Made by a program: the position numbers and the translations under genes. Positions 13,083-23,659 of a stretch of 64,000 nt of DNA are shown here, in pieces. The stretch is from assembly GCA_964030475.1 (NCBI GenBank), contig CAXIPT010000002.1, positions 6,547,715 through 6,611,714 of the forward strand, in the 5' to 3' direction. How positions within the stretch are numbered: the first letter of the stretch is position 1; each line of letters begins with the position of its first letter. Origin of the DNA: Tethya wilhelma. Lineage: Eukaryota; Porifera; Demospongiae; Tethyida; Tethyidae. The notes below the pieces were generated by a model that saw only the letters and a program-made list of their open reading frames with translations, was not told the DNA's origin and made no database searches.

Positions 13083-13851
13083 ATGCAGGTTTTGGCATGC
13101 CAACAATTCTCTCCTATATATAGAAACATCTCACTATGCTCTAGTGGCACAACTTCAAGTCAAGCAAATAACCAGTTAAAAAAGCATATAAGAGCTATAC
13201 TGCTCTCAGCAAAGGTTGGCTGCTCACCGACAGAGCTTTTATATGACTATCAACAGTTCACAGGGAAGCCGATGCCCTACAAAGAACAGGGATTTGGTAA
13301 CTTAATTGGTTTACTTTGGGCCATGCCAGATGCTGTGTCCATAGTTCAAGTTCGTGGTAAAACTATGGAGAGACAGAAGACATCCAGTCAGAAGAGGCCA
13401 ATAAGAACCAAAAGTGAGTGGTGAAAGTGTCAATAAGATTGTAAAGTATGTGCATGATATTGTCCACCAGTTACAGTGAGCCAGTCTCCTGCAGCTGCAG
13501 TGAGTAAGCCACCAACCACACCCCTTCCAGTAAAGGAGGCTCCCACTTCAGTACGTCAGTGTTAGCAAAACTAATTTTTAAAGTTAATAGCACTGTCCCT
13601 AATTTTATTGCTTGCACACACACACACAGCATGAGAGTGCTCCTCTATCCTACAGAGAGCAGTCACTGCCAAAGAGGTCTGGGATGTGTGCTGTGTATGT
13701 GACCCATGTGAAGACTCCCAGCTGTCTGGTGGTGCAGCTGCAGGAAGAGAAGACTACCAAGGCATTGGAGTTCCTGTTGGAGGACATCACTCAATTCTAC
13801 AACAGCAAGGATGGTGATCGTTACAGACTAGAAAAGATCACAGTTGGAGAG
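13083..13851 (+). CDS. Partial LOTUS (OST-HTH) plus Tudor domain gene, TDRD5/TDRD7-like
   Basis: Three exons join in consistent phase. Exon A ends at 13413 (donor gtgagt, phase 1), exon B is 13471-13550 (80 bp, donor gtacgt), and exon C is 13630-13851 (222 bp, acceptor after a CA run, donor gtaagc). Exon A encodes a LOTUS-type winged helix, with 'LKKHIRAILLSAKVG', 'LLYDYQQFTGKPMPYKEQG' and 'LWAMPDAVSIV'. Exon B is a Pro/Thr-rich linker. Exon C opens a Tudor-like extended domain ('YVTHVKTPSC', 'DITQFYNSKDGDRY'). In the TDRD5/7 family such proteins sit in germ granules and act in the piRNA pathway; LOTUS domains bind Vasa-type helicases or RNA. The true start may lie in earlier exons: a possible acceptor before 13143 is ctctag. 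The gene stops at the assembly N at 13892, so the rest is missing. Family assignment is from remembered motif patterns. Confidence 0.75.
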
Positions 13852-13892
13852 GTAAGCAAGATGGCTGTCATCAGAGGAGAGGTGAAACATTN

Positions 13893-14471
13893 AGTCACTT
13901 CTTTAATAATGTTCTCTTTTACTGAGGTGCTATGCTGGGAGAATGAACTAAGAGAGGAAAAACATGCACATTTAAAAGAATTCTTTATTGCTCTATACAA
14001 CATAGTTACTTTTCTTCTGTAGTTCACTACTAGAGTGTATCTTACATGCCAAATCAATGCTGCTTCAACTTAAGTTAGGGCACAACTCTTTTTCTCTTTG
14101 TCATCGAATGAGAGCTGCTGCATGTAGTGGTTTCTTTCGTTGAAAGTCCATTTTCTCCATCTTCTTTTTCTTCTTCTTCTTCTTCTTCTTCTTCTATCTT
14201 GCCTCAACTTTTCTCAGAGACTGTTCACTTTTAGAAGCTGATTCTTGAACGAACGAACTTGGTTTCTTCTGGGACAGTCGCTTTTGCCATCGGTTTTTAG
14301 CGTCTCTCATTGAGTAGCTAGATACAAGGCGAAAAGCGCCTCCTCCATATGGCCACCATTAATTTCTACACTCATGCATAATTCATTAGCTTCTAGAAAA
14401 TTTGAATTGACGACCATTTCCACACACTAAAGTGTGCGTTATTAGGAATTAAATGCACTGAAGTTGCCTGG
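13893..14471. repeat. 579-bp sequence identical to 23080-23658 (copy 1, contig start)
   Basis: By eye this is base-for-base identical to 23080-23658, including the TTC microsatellite, and is in the same orientation. It starts right after the N at 13892. It contains part of a reverse-strand ORF (13821-14057 region) that is complete only in the 23 kb copy. The most economical reading is one locus assembled twice at contig ends. Confidence 0.85.
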
Positions 14472-14758
14472 AACTATTTTGTGATACCTGGTTGCTCTTC
14501 TTAAGAGATGAATCAGGACTTTGATTATCATAACATAATAGAAAGACAAGTAAATCTTATGATACAGCTGCTGCCTCCAAATGACTCAGATGTGTGATTC
14601 ACTTCAGTATCAAGCAGGCTACACAACTTGTGACTTCAAGTACTAGCTCAGCAGCCCGCTGCCAGCTCAGTGAGTCTGGCTTGCCAGATTACTAGCTCAG
14701 TAGCTAGCTACGCACACCAACTCAAATGTAATTTGTAAAAATATGGAAAAATGAGAAC

Positions 14759-15031
14759 AAACAAGTGAAAAAAATATTGGAAATGTAATGAGACACAGGA
14801 ATGGCTAAATCGTAAAAAGAAAGCAAACAAGATGGAATGGCTGTTAGAGTGTGTAAGGAATTCTTCCTGTGGGCAAAATGAGAGACTCAATAAGGAGATT
14901 GTTAAATGCAGCCCATACAGGAAGAATTCTGCACACACTCTAACAGCCATTCCATCTCGTTTGCGTTCTTTATACGATTTAGCCATTCCTGTGTCTCATT
15001 ACATTTCCAATGTTTTTTTCACTTGTTATAC
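14759..15031. mobile_element. Palindromic MITE, about 270 bp
   Basis: The left arm runs aacaagtgaaaaaaatattgg ... gatggaatggctgttagagt and the right arm is its reverse complement, ending cacttgtta. The arms are about 115 bp with few mismatches. Overlapping ORFs on both strands here are products of the palindrome, not genes. 15031-15384 holds nothing else recognisable. Confidence 0.8.
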
Positions 15032-15383
15032 AATTAAAACTGCAATGTATTGTCCCAAAATCGCCGTGAAATGGCTCTCAGAGTACCTAAATTTGTAAGG
15101 AATCTAACCTGAAATTCAGTCATGTAAATTCAACTTATTCATAAGATTAAATCAGATTCAATTCATAATTCACAACACTCCAACGTGGAAGTTTGTGTCA
15201 CAACTGATAAATCAGAAATTCGTTAAATTAGAAAACTGTAAATTAATGTTCAGATTACATCACACTCCCCCTGTTGGGCATTAGCTACAATGTTCAACAC
15301 AAATTAATTACGTATAATATTATCTTATACAACAATAAGGTCCAGTTACAAGAGTACCTATGTTTAGAGTCAACTCATATAAG

Positions 15384-16035
15384 TCAATACTTCATCCACT
15401 CAGTTATCTTGTCTTCTGCACGTTTAGCTGCAGCTCGTTTGGGTGGACGGTCACGAGAATTCACCTCCTTCTGAACATCCTTCTCATGACGGACTAGTTC
15501 TCCTCTTGGCTCAGGTCCTTGTACCTCTAGTGGATATAGCAGTTGAATGGGGCGTCTCAGTGAGGTTGGTCGACCCGTTTTGGAAATGACTCTTATTTGA
15601 GCACCTCGGGTTACTCCATCAATTCCGGTGATGAGCTTCTCAACTACTCCTAACCTCCACATACCCCTTGGGTGAGACTCATCATACACAGTAACAACTG
15701 CACTCACCTTGACTTCATCACCACTTCCTCGCGTGACGTGTTGAGAGCGATGATTCTCTCGGAGCTCCATAAGGTACTCCTTCCTCCAGCGTCTCCAAAA
15801 CTTTGAGAGAACTATCTTGAGATGCTGGGCTCTGCGAGATACTTCGGACTGACTCAGGTGGTAGTCAGGATCATTGTCAAAGCCATCAAGAGTAGGGTCA
15901 GGTAGCGATAGCCACAAATTAGGTGCGAGGGTGTCAACGGCTCTTCCAAGTCATCTGTGGAGACATAAGTTAATGGCCCTGAATTCAAAACAGCTTCTAC
16001 CTCTACTATAAGAGTGACAAGCTCTCAGTAGCCAA
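15384..16035 (-). pseudogene. BEL/Pao retrotransposon polyprotein, C-terminal end (integrase tail, DUF5641)
   Basis: The open stretch at 15384-15917 carries the typical BEL/Pao C-terminal pattern: 'FWRRWRKEYLMELRE', then 'HPRGMWRLGVVE', 'RGAQIRVISKTGRPTSLRRP' and 'IQLLYPLE'. Upstream on the same strand (15918-16010), in another frame, lies the preceding signature 'PLTYVSTDDLEEPLTPSHL', so there is a frameshift near 15905-15920, and an in-frame stop precedes it near 16030. In intact elements this region follows the integrase catalytic core and helps the integrase engage DNA. No LTRs or other pol parts are visible, so this is a truncated, dead fragment. Confidence 0.88.
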
Positions 16036-16316
16036 TATGAAAGGCCTGAAAAATAAGCAGCCATTCAGTGTCACAAGAGCAGATTTAGTCTATGAATGAT
16101 AATTTTTTCAATATAATATAATATTGTGAATGTGTATAAAGTATAAGTATTTTTAGGTGGATAATGGTGGATACTTGAAACCAGTATAGTTTCCGTTGGG
16201 AGTAGCTCGGATTTTGCTAACTGCACAGCTCAGTAGAACAACTCTAACTTGATGTCCTAGCCACCCCCAACACCAATAGGTAAGCTGTCTGTATGACATA
16301 AAGCGGTATTGCCTGC

Positions 16317-16625
16317 ATGTGTTTAAGATGTATATATATATATATATTAAGAGTTTGTGTAGAGCGTGGTGATGGTGGCTTCAGTTGGTCTCCGGTGAAG
16401 GTCAGCAAGTCAGCTGTGAAGGTTGGTTCTGTTCACTCTAGTGATGACACAAGCGTGAGTGATGTGGACACGGATGACTGCCTGGGCTTTGAGTACCAGC
16501 TGAGTGATGGCGTCCCAGGTTTTGAGGTAGAATCTCGTGACAACTTGTTCTGGGCTCCTATTGCCCATAGGACCCGTTTACGACAGCAGTGTTCTCGAAA
16601 GTCTTTGGTGAAGACTGGAACTTAA
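16317..16625 (+). CDS. W-family ORF fragment (C-terminal part), copy 1
   Basis: I do not recognise this as a named family. Its C-terminal half shares an ordered motif set with ORFs at 34399-34889 (reverse) and 51157-51937 (forward): a 'W(S/T)PV'-like box ('FSWSPVKVSKS'), an acidic serine run ('SSDDTSVSDVDTDD'), 'Y...(D/K)..PG', and a final 'W(A/T)PI..RTR' box ('FWAPIAHRTRL'). The stop is followed by a T-rich stretch and, 130 bp on, an (AAT)n run at 16752-16789. The reverse-strand copy has the same order, which suggests a retroposed unit with a microsatellite tail. The N-terminal part is probably missing; the first residues overlap a TA microsatellite. Confidence 0.5.
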   Translation: MCLRCIYIYILRVCVERGDGGFSWSPVKVSKSAVKVGSVHSSDDTSVSDVDTDDCLGFEYQLSDGVPGFEVESRDNLFWAPIAHRTRLRQQCSRKSLVKTGT

Positions 16626-16751
16626 TCCTTCTCTGCTTTCTCTCTCCTCATTTGTTTGTTTTTGTTTTAATTTTTTGTTTGTTTCGTTCTTAGTGTTCAT
16701 GTATGTGTTATGCTCCTCCCATTTGCGCCTCCTGGTGGTATGTTTTATCAC

Positions 16752-16788
<37 letters not shown>

Positions 16789-16789
16789 T
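16752..16789. repeat. (AAT)n microsatellite tail
   Basis: About 12 AAT units directly downstream of the W-family ORF, mirrored by an equivalent run next to the 34.4 kb copy. Confidence 0.85.
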
Positions 16790-17127
16790 AAAAATTGTAC
16801 TATGCATTGAGCTTGTGTTACTTAGCTTACTCATTTTGAGGTATTTCTTGTATATCTATTGTTCCATAATGATGTCTGTAGGAGAAGAATGCTGCTTGTA
16901 ATACCCAGGGATTAAGGCAAACAGAGTCAAAACCCTCATGTTCTGTGATACAGTGAATAGGATCACTTTCACTATCAGTTGTAAAGGAGTCCCTTTTATT
17001 AGAAACTGCATCTAACTCCTTACAGCATACACACTCTTCTGGTGTGGACATTACCACACAATTGGAACATTGGCACCTACCATGGACACAAAGGCAGTGA
17101 TACAAAAGTACTAATCCACTAATACTA

Positions 17128-17728
17128 TTAGTAAAGAACAGTTAGAAGATAAAGAAGATTACGTGACCGAAGAAGAACAATGTTATAAATACTCTGAAGT
17201 CCACTGACACAATGGAGAATACCGGTATGGCACGTACGAGGTAAAGACCAAATTTTCCTGAGCATATTATTTAAAGACACTTCAATTGCATGCAACCTAC
17301 GTGAAGATAGCTTCCAGAGAGCAGAGACAGGCAAAAAGATTGAAAAAGCTTGGTCTTGACCAAAGGATTAGCAGCTGAGAAGAGGCTGAACATGCAGTTT
17401 GCTTTTCGACACATATCCTTCTGAACTGCAGATATATCATCATCATCTAACAAGTCAGACCTCAGAACATGACCTAAATGTGTGGCAGATTGTGAGAGGC
17501 AGAGTTGTTGGCCATTAAATAAAAAGACAGGAGGCAGACTTGACTGTGACTTCAGATCACAAGATGTGGAGAATCTAACAAGCTGGGTTTTACTCAGATT
17601 GAAGATAAGAGAGTGACTAGAGGCAAAGTCAGTGCAGACCCTGAGCATAAACCTCAGAGCTGATGCCAAAGGAGCCAGTAGGACAATGTCGTCTGCATAA
17701 CAGACAGCACCAGCATAGTGATGATTCC
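17128..17728 (-). pseudogene. LINE reverse transcriptase 3' fragment
   Basis: Closely matches part of the LINE at 26118-29345. At the upstream edge is the catalytic box 'YADDIVLLAP', followed by 'SALRFMLRVCTDFASSHS' and the thumb/C-terminal region. The fragment ends abruptly at the assembly N (17729) inside the RT palm, so what follows in the scaffold is not its natural neighbour. A frameshift lies near 17300. It retains a segment ('LFQSFCLSLLSGSYLH') that is rearranged in the other copy. Confidence 0.85.
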
Positions 17729-17729
17729 N

Positions 17730-18307
17730 GATGAGTAAGTATACACAGAGTCAGCAGTATAGAATATATACGCATATGTTTCAGCAAAAGTAAATTTCTC
17801 TTCTAGAAGACAAATTAGAGTAAGATGGGCAGGAGTATGTAGGGTGGCGACCTGCCGAAACTTGCAGGCTGTGTATGTGCAGTGACTCTGGTTGAATAGG
17901 TGGCAAAAGTCATCGGATTTGAGCCTCTTCGCTTTGCAGGTTGCCAGCTTGTTGCTCGCCACCTCTTCAGGCTTGGTCCACTTCTTGCCTGCATCTGACT
18001 AGCAGAGAGGTTGTTCTCTAGTTACCTGTGAATTTCTCCATATACAAATTGGAATTCACCATGGACCACTTTTTGCTGAGCATCATAGTCCATCCATGCA
18101 AAATTTTATGACATTTTCATGATTTGAAGCATATAGGCGATCATCTCCGGCACTGCCTCTTGGACATTGCTGCAATATACACCACAAAACACAGAACCCA
18201 TATCCATGATAAGCATGTTCTGGTGCTCTGTATCTTGCTTCAGAGCCTCCAAAATACCCTACTGCTTTAAATCTGCTAAAAGGACAAACTACCATGCTAG
18301 CAAGCAA
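17730..18307 (-). pseudogene. Degenerate gag-like Cys/His sequence, retroelement relic
   Basis: The reverse strand shows 'DFCHLFNQSHCTYTACKFRQ' (residues around 17860-17900), reminiscent of single CCCH-type knuckles in gag-like proteins of invertebrate retroelements. It is preceded in other frames by 'VPEMIAYMLQIMK' and 'FAWMDYDAQQKV', a pattern I associate with the same kind of protein. Stops and frame changes break it. The assignment is tentative: the motif order fits, but I cannot name the element class. Confidence 0.35.
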
Positions 18308-20280
18308 GCTGTTTCGGGATCGTTACTCTAACTTGAGGCCCCCTCAGATACATTAAAGACTGGGACTATAAACGTGCTAACGTGCATTGCACTTAATGAG
18401 GAATAAATATGCAAATTTTTACGTGGTGATCACGTGCGCAAGTAGAACTTTGTACACTACCCACCAATGATGGTCGTATGTCAGCTAAAAACCAAGACGA
18501 GTTTTAGGCGGTAGGTAAAAAGTACTTGAAAAGGCTTAGTACTACGCTAGTTGAAATCTATTGGGTATAAAACATTTATGGTTAACCCTGAAGTGAGTTA
18601 TTACAATAGAGACTCTAGTGTATAGTAAATTAAGCTTTTTATATGATGAATCCCTGTTGGTGAATTCAGCAGCCTTAAATATAAGTTTGCTGTTTGTTTA
18701 GATCATGTAGACTATACTGAACAAGCTTAGCTAAAAGTTTTATCTATTGCATGTCAATTTTGTTGCTCAAGGTACCTGAAGAGATGCATGAAGCCATACC
18801 TCTGCATGTGAAAATGGTGGGCAGAGCGTCATGTTCTTAGATGGGGGTACCCTCCATTATAGAAAAGGTTTTGTGTAAGTAAGTAAATTAGCTATAGACA
18901 TGATGAGCCTTTAAGTTTAGCATTGCCAGACCCAGTCCTTAATGCACCTAAGCCCAAGACATCTCGTTGCCATGGAGCGGAAGTACCTTACATAGAAATT
19001 CAGGCAAATGATGTTATGTTCCTAATAAGACTTTGGAGAGTGACGATTCTTCTGTAAACATTAGTTCCATGGCAACAAGTTTTACGTTCTGTATAGTTAA
19101 TTATTCATGAGTTTATAATTTACCATATATGGTAAGTCACATGACCAGGATAAAGTTGGCAAAAGGTTAAGATGCATTAAGCAATAAATTTCTTTGTTTC
19201 CATGGTAAAAGTACAATATATGAGGAAGTTATTCCTGTTACACACATTTTTCTAATAAGGAGTGTTCCGTGCCTTAATTAATTCCCTTGAGTCAGGGGTA
19301 TTCTGACAAATCGAAGTTGAATGGTTGTAAGAGAACTAAAGGTAGTGTGTAAGACAAACTGAAAGAATAGCTGCTACCATATGTACTAGCCAAAAGCCGA
19401 TTGTAATACTGAGCATGCGCCCCAAAGCACCACGTCTGAGGCTCCACCCCCTCCAGTGATAAGTCCATTTAACAATAAATGTTAAATGCTCAATTCATGA
19501 CCTTGTAACGCCACACCTCCTTAAGGGTTCCAACTAACACTTGGTATTTCACTGGAGCAGTACCCTACCTAAAAGCACGGTGAGTTTCAAGTTCGAATTC
19601 ACTGCTGTTGCATGTTGCCTGGAAGTAAGCGCTAATGAAGGTTAATTTGGAAAAATTGTATGGTTGTCTAAGACAATGCAGCAGCACAACAACCCCAACT
19701 AACAAGAATTTCTGCTAACCCTGAGGGTCATCAATTTGTTTGTTAATTGGTCTATGAAAAGAGAAATTATAAATGGTGGAAGGGAATGGATAAATCACCT
19801 ACACGGATGTACTCACACAGTCATTACCCAAGCGATGAAGAAAGTAACTATTATAATCTTGTATATATACACATAGGCTGTGTACAAGCTGTGAGTAGAT
19901 ATGACAGCAATTACAGCATGCATTGATGATGATAGTGATAATTATTTGCATAATATCTATGTCTGATAGTCGAGCTACAATTTGTTGCTAGATGAAGACG
20001 CATCAGATAATTTTTCCTTAGTCTGATTTGCTCAACGTCAGCACTTGTAATCTACTCATGGAATAGCAAAGAAGAAGCCTCAGGTAGAGACAAATATTTT
20101 AAAACATGATCAAATAGCTACTCACTTAGCAATTCCTCCCAATCACTAGCTATAGTTTCCATGCTCAGAAACACTTAAAATATCATTTCATTGAGGTGTT
20201 ATCCCTCCTCTGTCCAATAAGTTTATTTAGTTTGTAGTTTCACTCTCATGCAAAACTCTTTACTATCATCAATAAACACA
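18308..20280. other. Intergenic, nothing recognised
   Basis: No convincing ORF, splice-bounded exon, RNA gene or paired termini were found on either strand. AT-rich, with scattered short repeats only. Confidence 0.5.
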
Positions 20281-20283
20281 ATT

Positions 20284-20600
20284 AAAGTTATTCTTTTGCA
20301 GGATTGCTACTGACTCTAGCTTCTGTCGGATAGCTCGAGGAATGTATCCAGCTGTGTACCAAAGAGCCCTGAACTCCAGCTCAGTTATTGGCAGTGATAC
20401 TCCTGTTCACCTACACTCTTGTCAAAAGCAAACTTTCTCCGTAGAACATCTTGTTTCACAGAAAGAATGCCCGTTGACAGTTTTCCTGGTTCTACAATGC
20501 TGCTTGCTAGCAACAATTTCCATGCTACAGCTGAACAGAGGAGTTTGTTGTAGTTGGTTCATGTCCACTCCCTCCTAGACTGGAAGGACTTCAAGAAAGT
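20284..20600 (-). pseudogene. Unrecognised coding relic
   Basis: The reverse strand reads 'LPITELEFRALWYTAGYI' then 'PRAIRQKLESVAIL', and upstream in another frame 'VLRRKFAFDKSV'. The amino-acid texture is protein-like but broken by stops and at least one frame change. I do not recognise the family; it could be an old transposon gene. Confidence 0.25.
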
Positions 20601-20777
20601 AGAACTGGGAATGCAGCATTTGAGGTCTTTCACAATGTTCTCTGCAAACTCTTGTGCTAAACAAATATTACCTGGACTCTCGACACAATGTATGCTCAAA
20701 ATGACCAATTGAAGTTAACAATTTATTAATGATCTAGATACATTTAACAATTTTGATATTTTGAACATGAATAGACA

Positions 20778-21040
20778 CTAAAGTCTATTCGCGTTCACTT
20801 GAGCCTTCAAAATTTCTTCATAACTTGGCCGTATATCTATGAATTACGCTATTTAAGATACCATTCGATTGCAAATTTCACGTAGATTCGTTTGGTGCTT
20901 TTTACCCCTTCCCATTCAAAAGTTATGCATATGCCCCATACGTAAAGTACAGACATTCCATTAACCACAAATGCGGTAAAGCAGTACTTAAGCAAAACCA
21001 CACTACTTCCTGGGCTCAAGTGAACGCGAATAGACTTTAG
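20778..21040. mobile_element. MITE with 28-bp inverted ends
   Basis: ctaaagtctattcgcgttca at 20778 is matched by its reverse complement ending at 21040; the arms are 28 bp with at most one mismatch. The 263-bp element is non-coding. No clear target duplication. Confidence 0.75.
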
Positions 21041-21432
21041 GTAACCCTACTTGAAAAAAAAATGTACAGAGTTGTTTGTGCCACACCCCATATAATGGGT
21101 GCTTCTGTTGTAAATAAAGATCACGAAAACACATAAAAGAGTATTTTCTGCCTATACGTGCTAGGGTTTTCCCCCAAACTTGTTGCACCCATACAGCTGC
21201 CCATAGGTCACATTGTGTCTAGAACAGTAGTGTGTTAATTAGTGCTAAAGTCAACAAGCATGGATGCATGACAATAGAATTTTAAGCCCTATACTATGAG
21301 GTATGTACACAAAAAGGAGATGAATTATGCAATAAAGTGTCTAAAGCACTTTTTTAAAAAAGTTTTTTGGTAAATAAATACATTTTTTTCAAATTCAGGA
21401 TTAAGACAGATTTAAAAAATCTTCTATGAGAT

Positions 21433-21990
21433 TTATATAGCTTTACAGCTGCCTCCAGCTCTTTTCCTGCATTTTTTACCTTCAATGTAAGCTCTTACAT
21501 ATTTTACAACTCTCCTGCTCATTAAATCAGTTGTCACAGAGTCAAGCCCTGGGTTCACAATTGATCTCAGACCCGGCAAGGTGAAGTTTGTGTGAGCTCT
21601 TGTGTAGACTATAGCCTGTCCCCACACCCTCTCTATGGGGTTTAATTCACAATTGAACTTTGGTAGATACACACACTTGAGCCCTTTTACAGAGATGTAA
21701 TGTTTGACGAGAGTTTTTTCATTCTGAAAATCATTAAACAACAAGACTGTTCTCATATCATCAGCTTTCATATTGATGTTAATACTACGTTCTTCCAAAA
21801 TCTTCATAACTTTGGGAACTCCTTCATCATCAACCATCTTTTGGAGACTCGCAGCTCACATTGTATCTCTCTCATGGGGGGGGGGGTATATAAGGCATAT
21901 GCTGAAGATGCTTTGAATGCAAGTCATATGAATGTGAGACCTGGCAGAAAACAACCCCTCCCCCCCCCCAACTACTTTGGTCAAATGACA
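21433..21990 (-). pseudogene. DDE transposase C-terminal fragment (Tc1/mariner-like clade)
   Basis: The ORF at 21433-21837 contains 'KADDMRTVL', 'YLPKFNCELNPIERVWGQA' (the NP-x-E block that carries the third catalytic acid in DDE transposases) and 'YTRAHTNFTL'. It ends with a basic tail 'GKKCRKRAGG'. The upstream part (21838-21990) is frame-broken and interrupted by G/C homopolymers. The first two catalytic acids are not visible, so the copy is truncated and dead. Host of origin and exact superfamily cannot be settled without alignment. Confidence 0.7.
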
Positions 21991-22493
21991 GTGTTCTTCT
22001 CTTTGGGGTACTTGACACAGCTCCAGATTGTTTAGTTTACATTTTGTACACTTGATTGTAAACTCAAGTGTGCAATTATATTTACAAATGTGTACATTTC
22101 TTGGGAATTTAATGTATACTTGTGGGAAGTGAACTGAAATATACCAGCCAGTATACTAGAGTGGTATACTGGAAGTGACAAATGTGTATATATTCGCAGT
22201 ATACCATGCATGGAACTTGTAGTCCACATGCATGTAAACCTGGCCGTAAACTATGCATATACAAGATTGTAGACTATGAATAATGTTATTATGCAATGAT
22301 TGTTATTAATAATTTTGATTAATGATCATATTGATTAATCAATGGCAGCAATAATTACATTAAAAACAATTTCTCAAACAGCAAGTTTCGCTGTTACAAG
22401 TACTTCTGAATCTGTTGAGGTAATAATACATTAGTCTGTGAATTATTATTGTGAGGAGCAGCTAATATAATACAATTATAAAATAATTGTCAC

Positions 22494-22829
22494 CTGCAAT
22501 TGCCCATTTCGGTGCACTTGGTTTTGGTGAAGTAGAAGGTGAGCCAACCTTTCTTGATTTAACAGAAACTGCTCCACAGAACTCTTGTTTCGGTTTGTCA
22601 TCCAATCGTTGATCCAATACTTTGATATTATATAGTATGTTCAATGAAGATTTGCATCTTTGGGGTTATCTGACTCTTCTGTCATGAATAAATATGACAG
22701 TGTCTTCCACCTCTTCATTTCACCAGGAGTAACCACAGAAGATCTTTTCTACAAGTATATGAATTATACCAAAATGATGTTACATGCACAGATCAACATG
22801 ACACACACCAGACACATACATGCTTGAAT

Positions 22830-22861
<32 letters not shown>

Positions 22862-23244
22862 GCAACCAAGCACATACGTACCCTTTGTCAATGAGATCGA
22901 TATTTTCTACGCCTAGTTTGGTTTTCAACAAACTCTTCCTTTCCTTCCAAGAAGCTCCTTTGGCAGCCTTCATAGCAACGTTTCACGGCAACTAAGAAAA
23001 GAAAACAATGACTACACTGTCTATATAAGTATCCCTTACTTTTAACAGCTTCTTCAGGAAACGAATTATTAGGATGAGTAGTCACTTCTTTAATAATGTT
23101 CTCTTTTACTGAGGTGCTATGCTGGGAGAATGAACTAAGAGAGGAAAAACATGCACATTTAAAAGAATTCTTTATTGCTCTATACAACATAGTTACTTTT
23201 CTTCTGTAGTTCACTACTAGAGTGTATCTTACATGCCAAATCAA
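22494..23244 (-). CDS. Conserved uncharacterised protein fragment, three exons, probably decayed
   Basis: Splice-bounded pieces on the reverse strand: an exon ending at 23040 (donor gtaagg, 'HPNNSFPEEAVK'), one at 22882-22991 (acceptor cttag, donor gtacgt) and one at 22494-22748 (acceptor tgtag, donor gtgac). The last reads 'MKRWKTLSYLFMTEESD' and then, after a one-base frame change, 'SRKVGSPSTSPKPSAPKWAI'. The 'RKxGxPSxxPKP..PxWA' ending and the 'MTEESD' box resemble an uncharacterised family I have seen repeatedly in cnidarian and sponge predictions, function unknown. The middle exon is open in two frames, only one of which (with 'AVKRCYEGCQRSF') follows on in phase. The frame change argues for a pseudogene or an assembly error. 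Its 5' part lies in the 579-bp duplicated block. Confidence 0.4.
22828..22862. repeat. (AC)n microsatellite
   Basis: About 17 dinucleotide units inside the putative intron at 22749-22881. Confidence 0.9.
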
Positions 23245-23658
23245 TGCTGCTTCAACTTAAGTTAGGGCACAACTCTTTTTCTCTTTGTCATCGAATGAGA
23301 GCTGCTGCATGTAGTGGTTTCTTTCGTTGAAAGTCCATTTTCTCCATCTTCTTTTTCTTCTTCTTCTTCTTCTTCTTCTTCTATCTTGCCTCAACTTTTC
23401 TCAGAGACTGTTCACTTTTAGAAGCTGATTCTTGAACGAACGAACTTGGTTTCTTCTGGGACAGTCGCTTTTGCCATCGGTTTTTAGCGTCTCTCATTGA
23501 GTAGCTAGATACAAGGCGAAAAGCGCCTCCTCCATATGGCCACCATTAATTTCTACACTCATGCATAATTCATTAGCTTCTAGAAAATTTGAATTGACGA
23601 CCATTTCCACACACTAAAGTGTGCGTTATTAGGAATTAAATGCACTGAAGTTGCCTGG
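23080..23658. repeat. 579-bp sequence identical to 13893-14471 (copy 2, contig end)
   Basis: Ends exactly at the N at 23659. Together with copy 1, which starts exactly after the N at 13892, the two copies form the outer ends of a two-contig block (13893-17728 and 17730-23658). Contains a (TTC)9-type run with the same unit count in both copies. Confidence 0.85.
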
Positions 23659-23659
23659 N

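Noticed and set aside
14708..15098. Overlapping ORFs on both strands (92 and 88 codons)
   Set aside because: They arise from the two arms of a palindromic MITE and mirror each other.
20342..20578. Plus-strand ORF of 78 codons after a good acceptor (ttcttttgcag)
   Set aside because: No motif, and the opposite strand has more protein-like sequence; not enough to call a gene.
13893..23658. 579-bp direct repeats taken as LTRs of a 9.8-kb retrotransposon
   Set aside because: No TG...CA ends, no target duplication, no primer or polypurine site, two unrelated contigs inside, and the repeat ends coincide exactly with assembly Ns.
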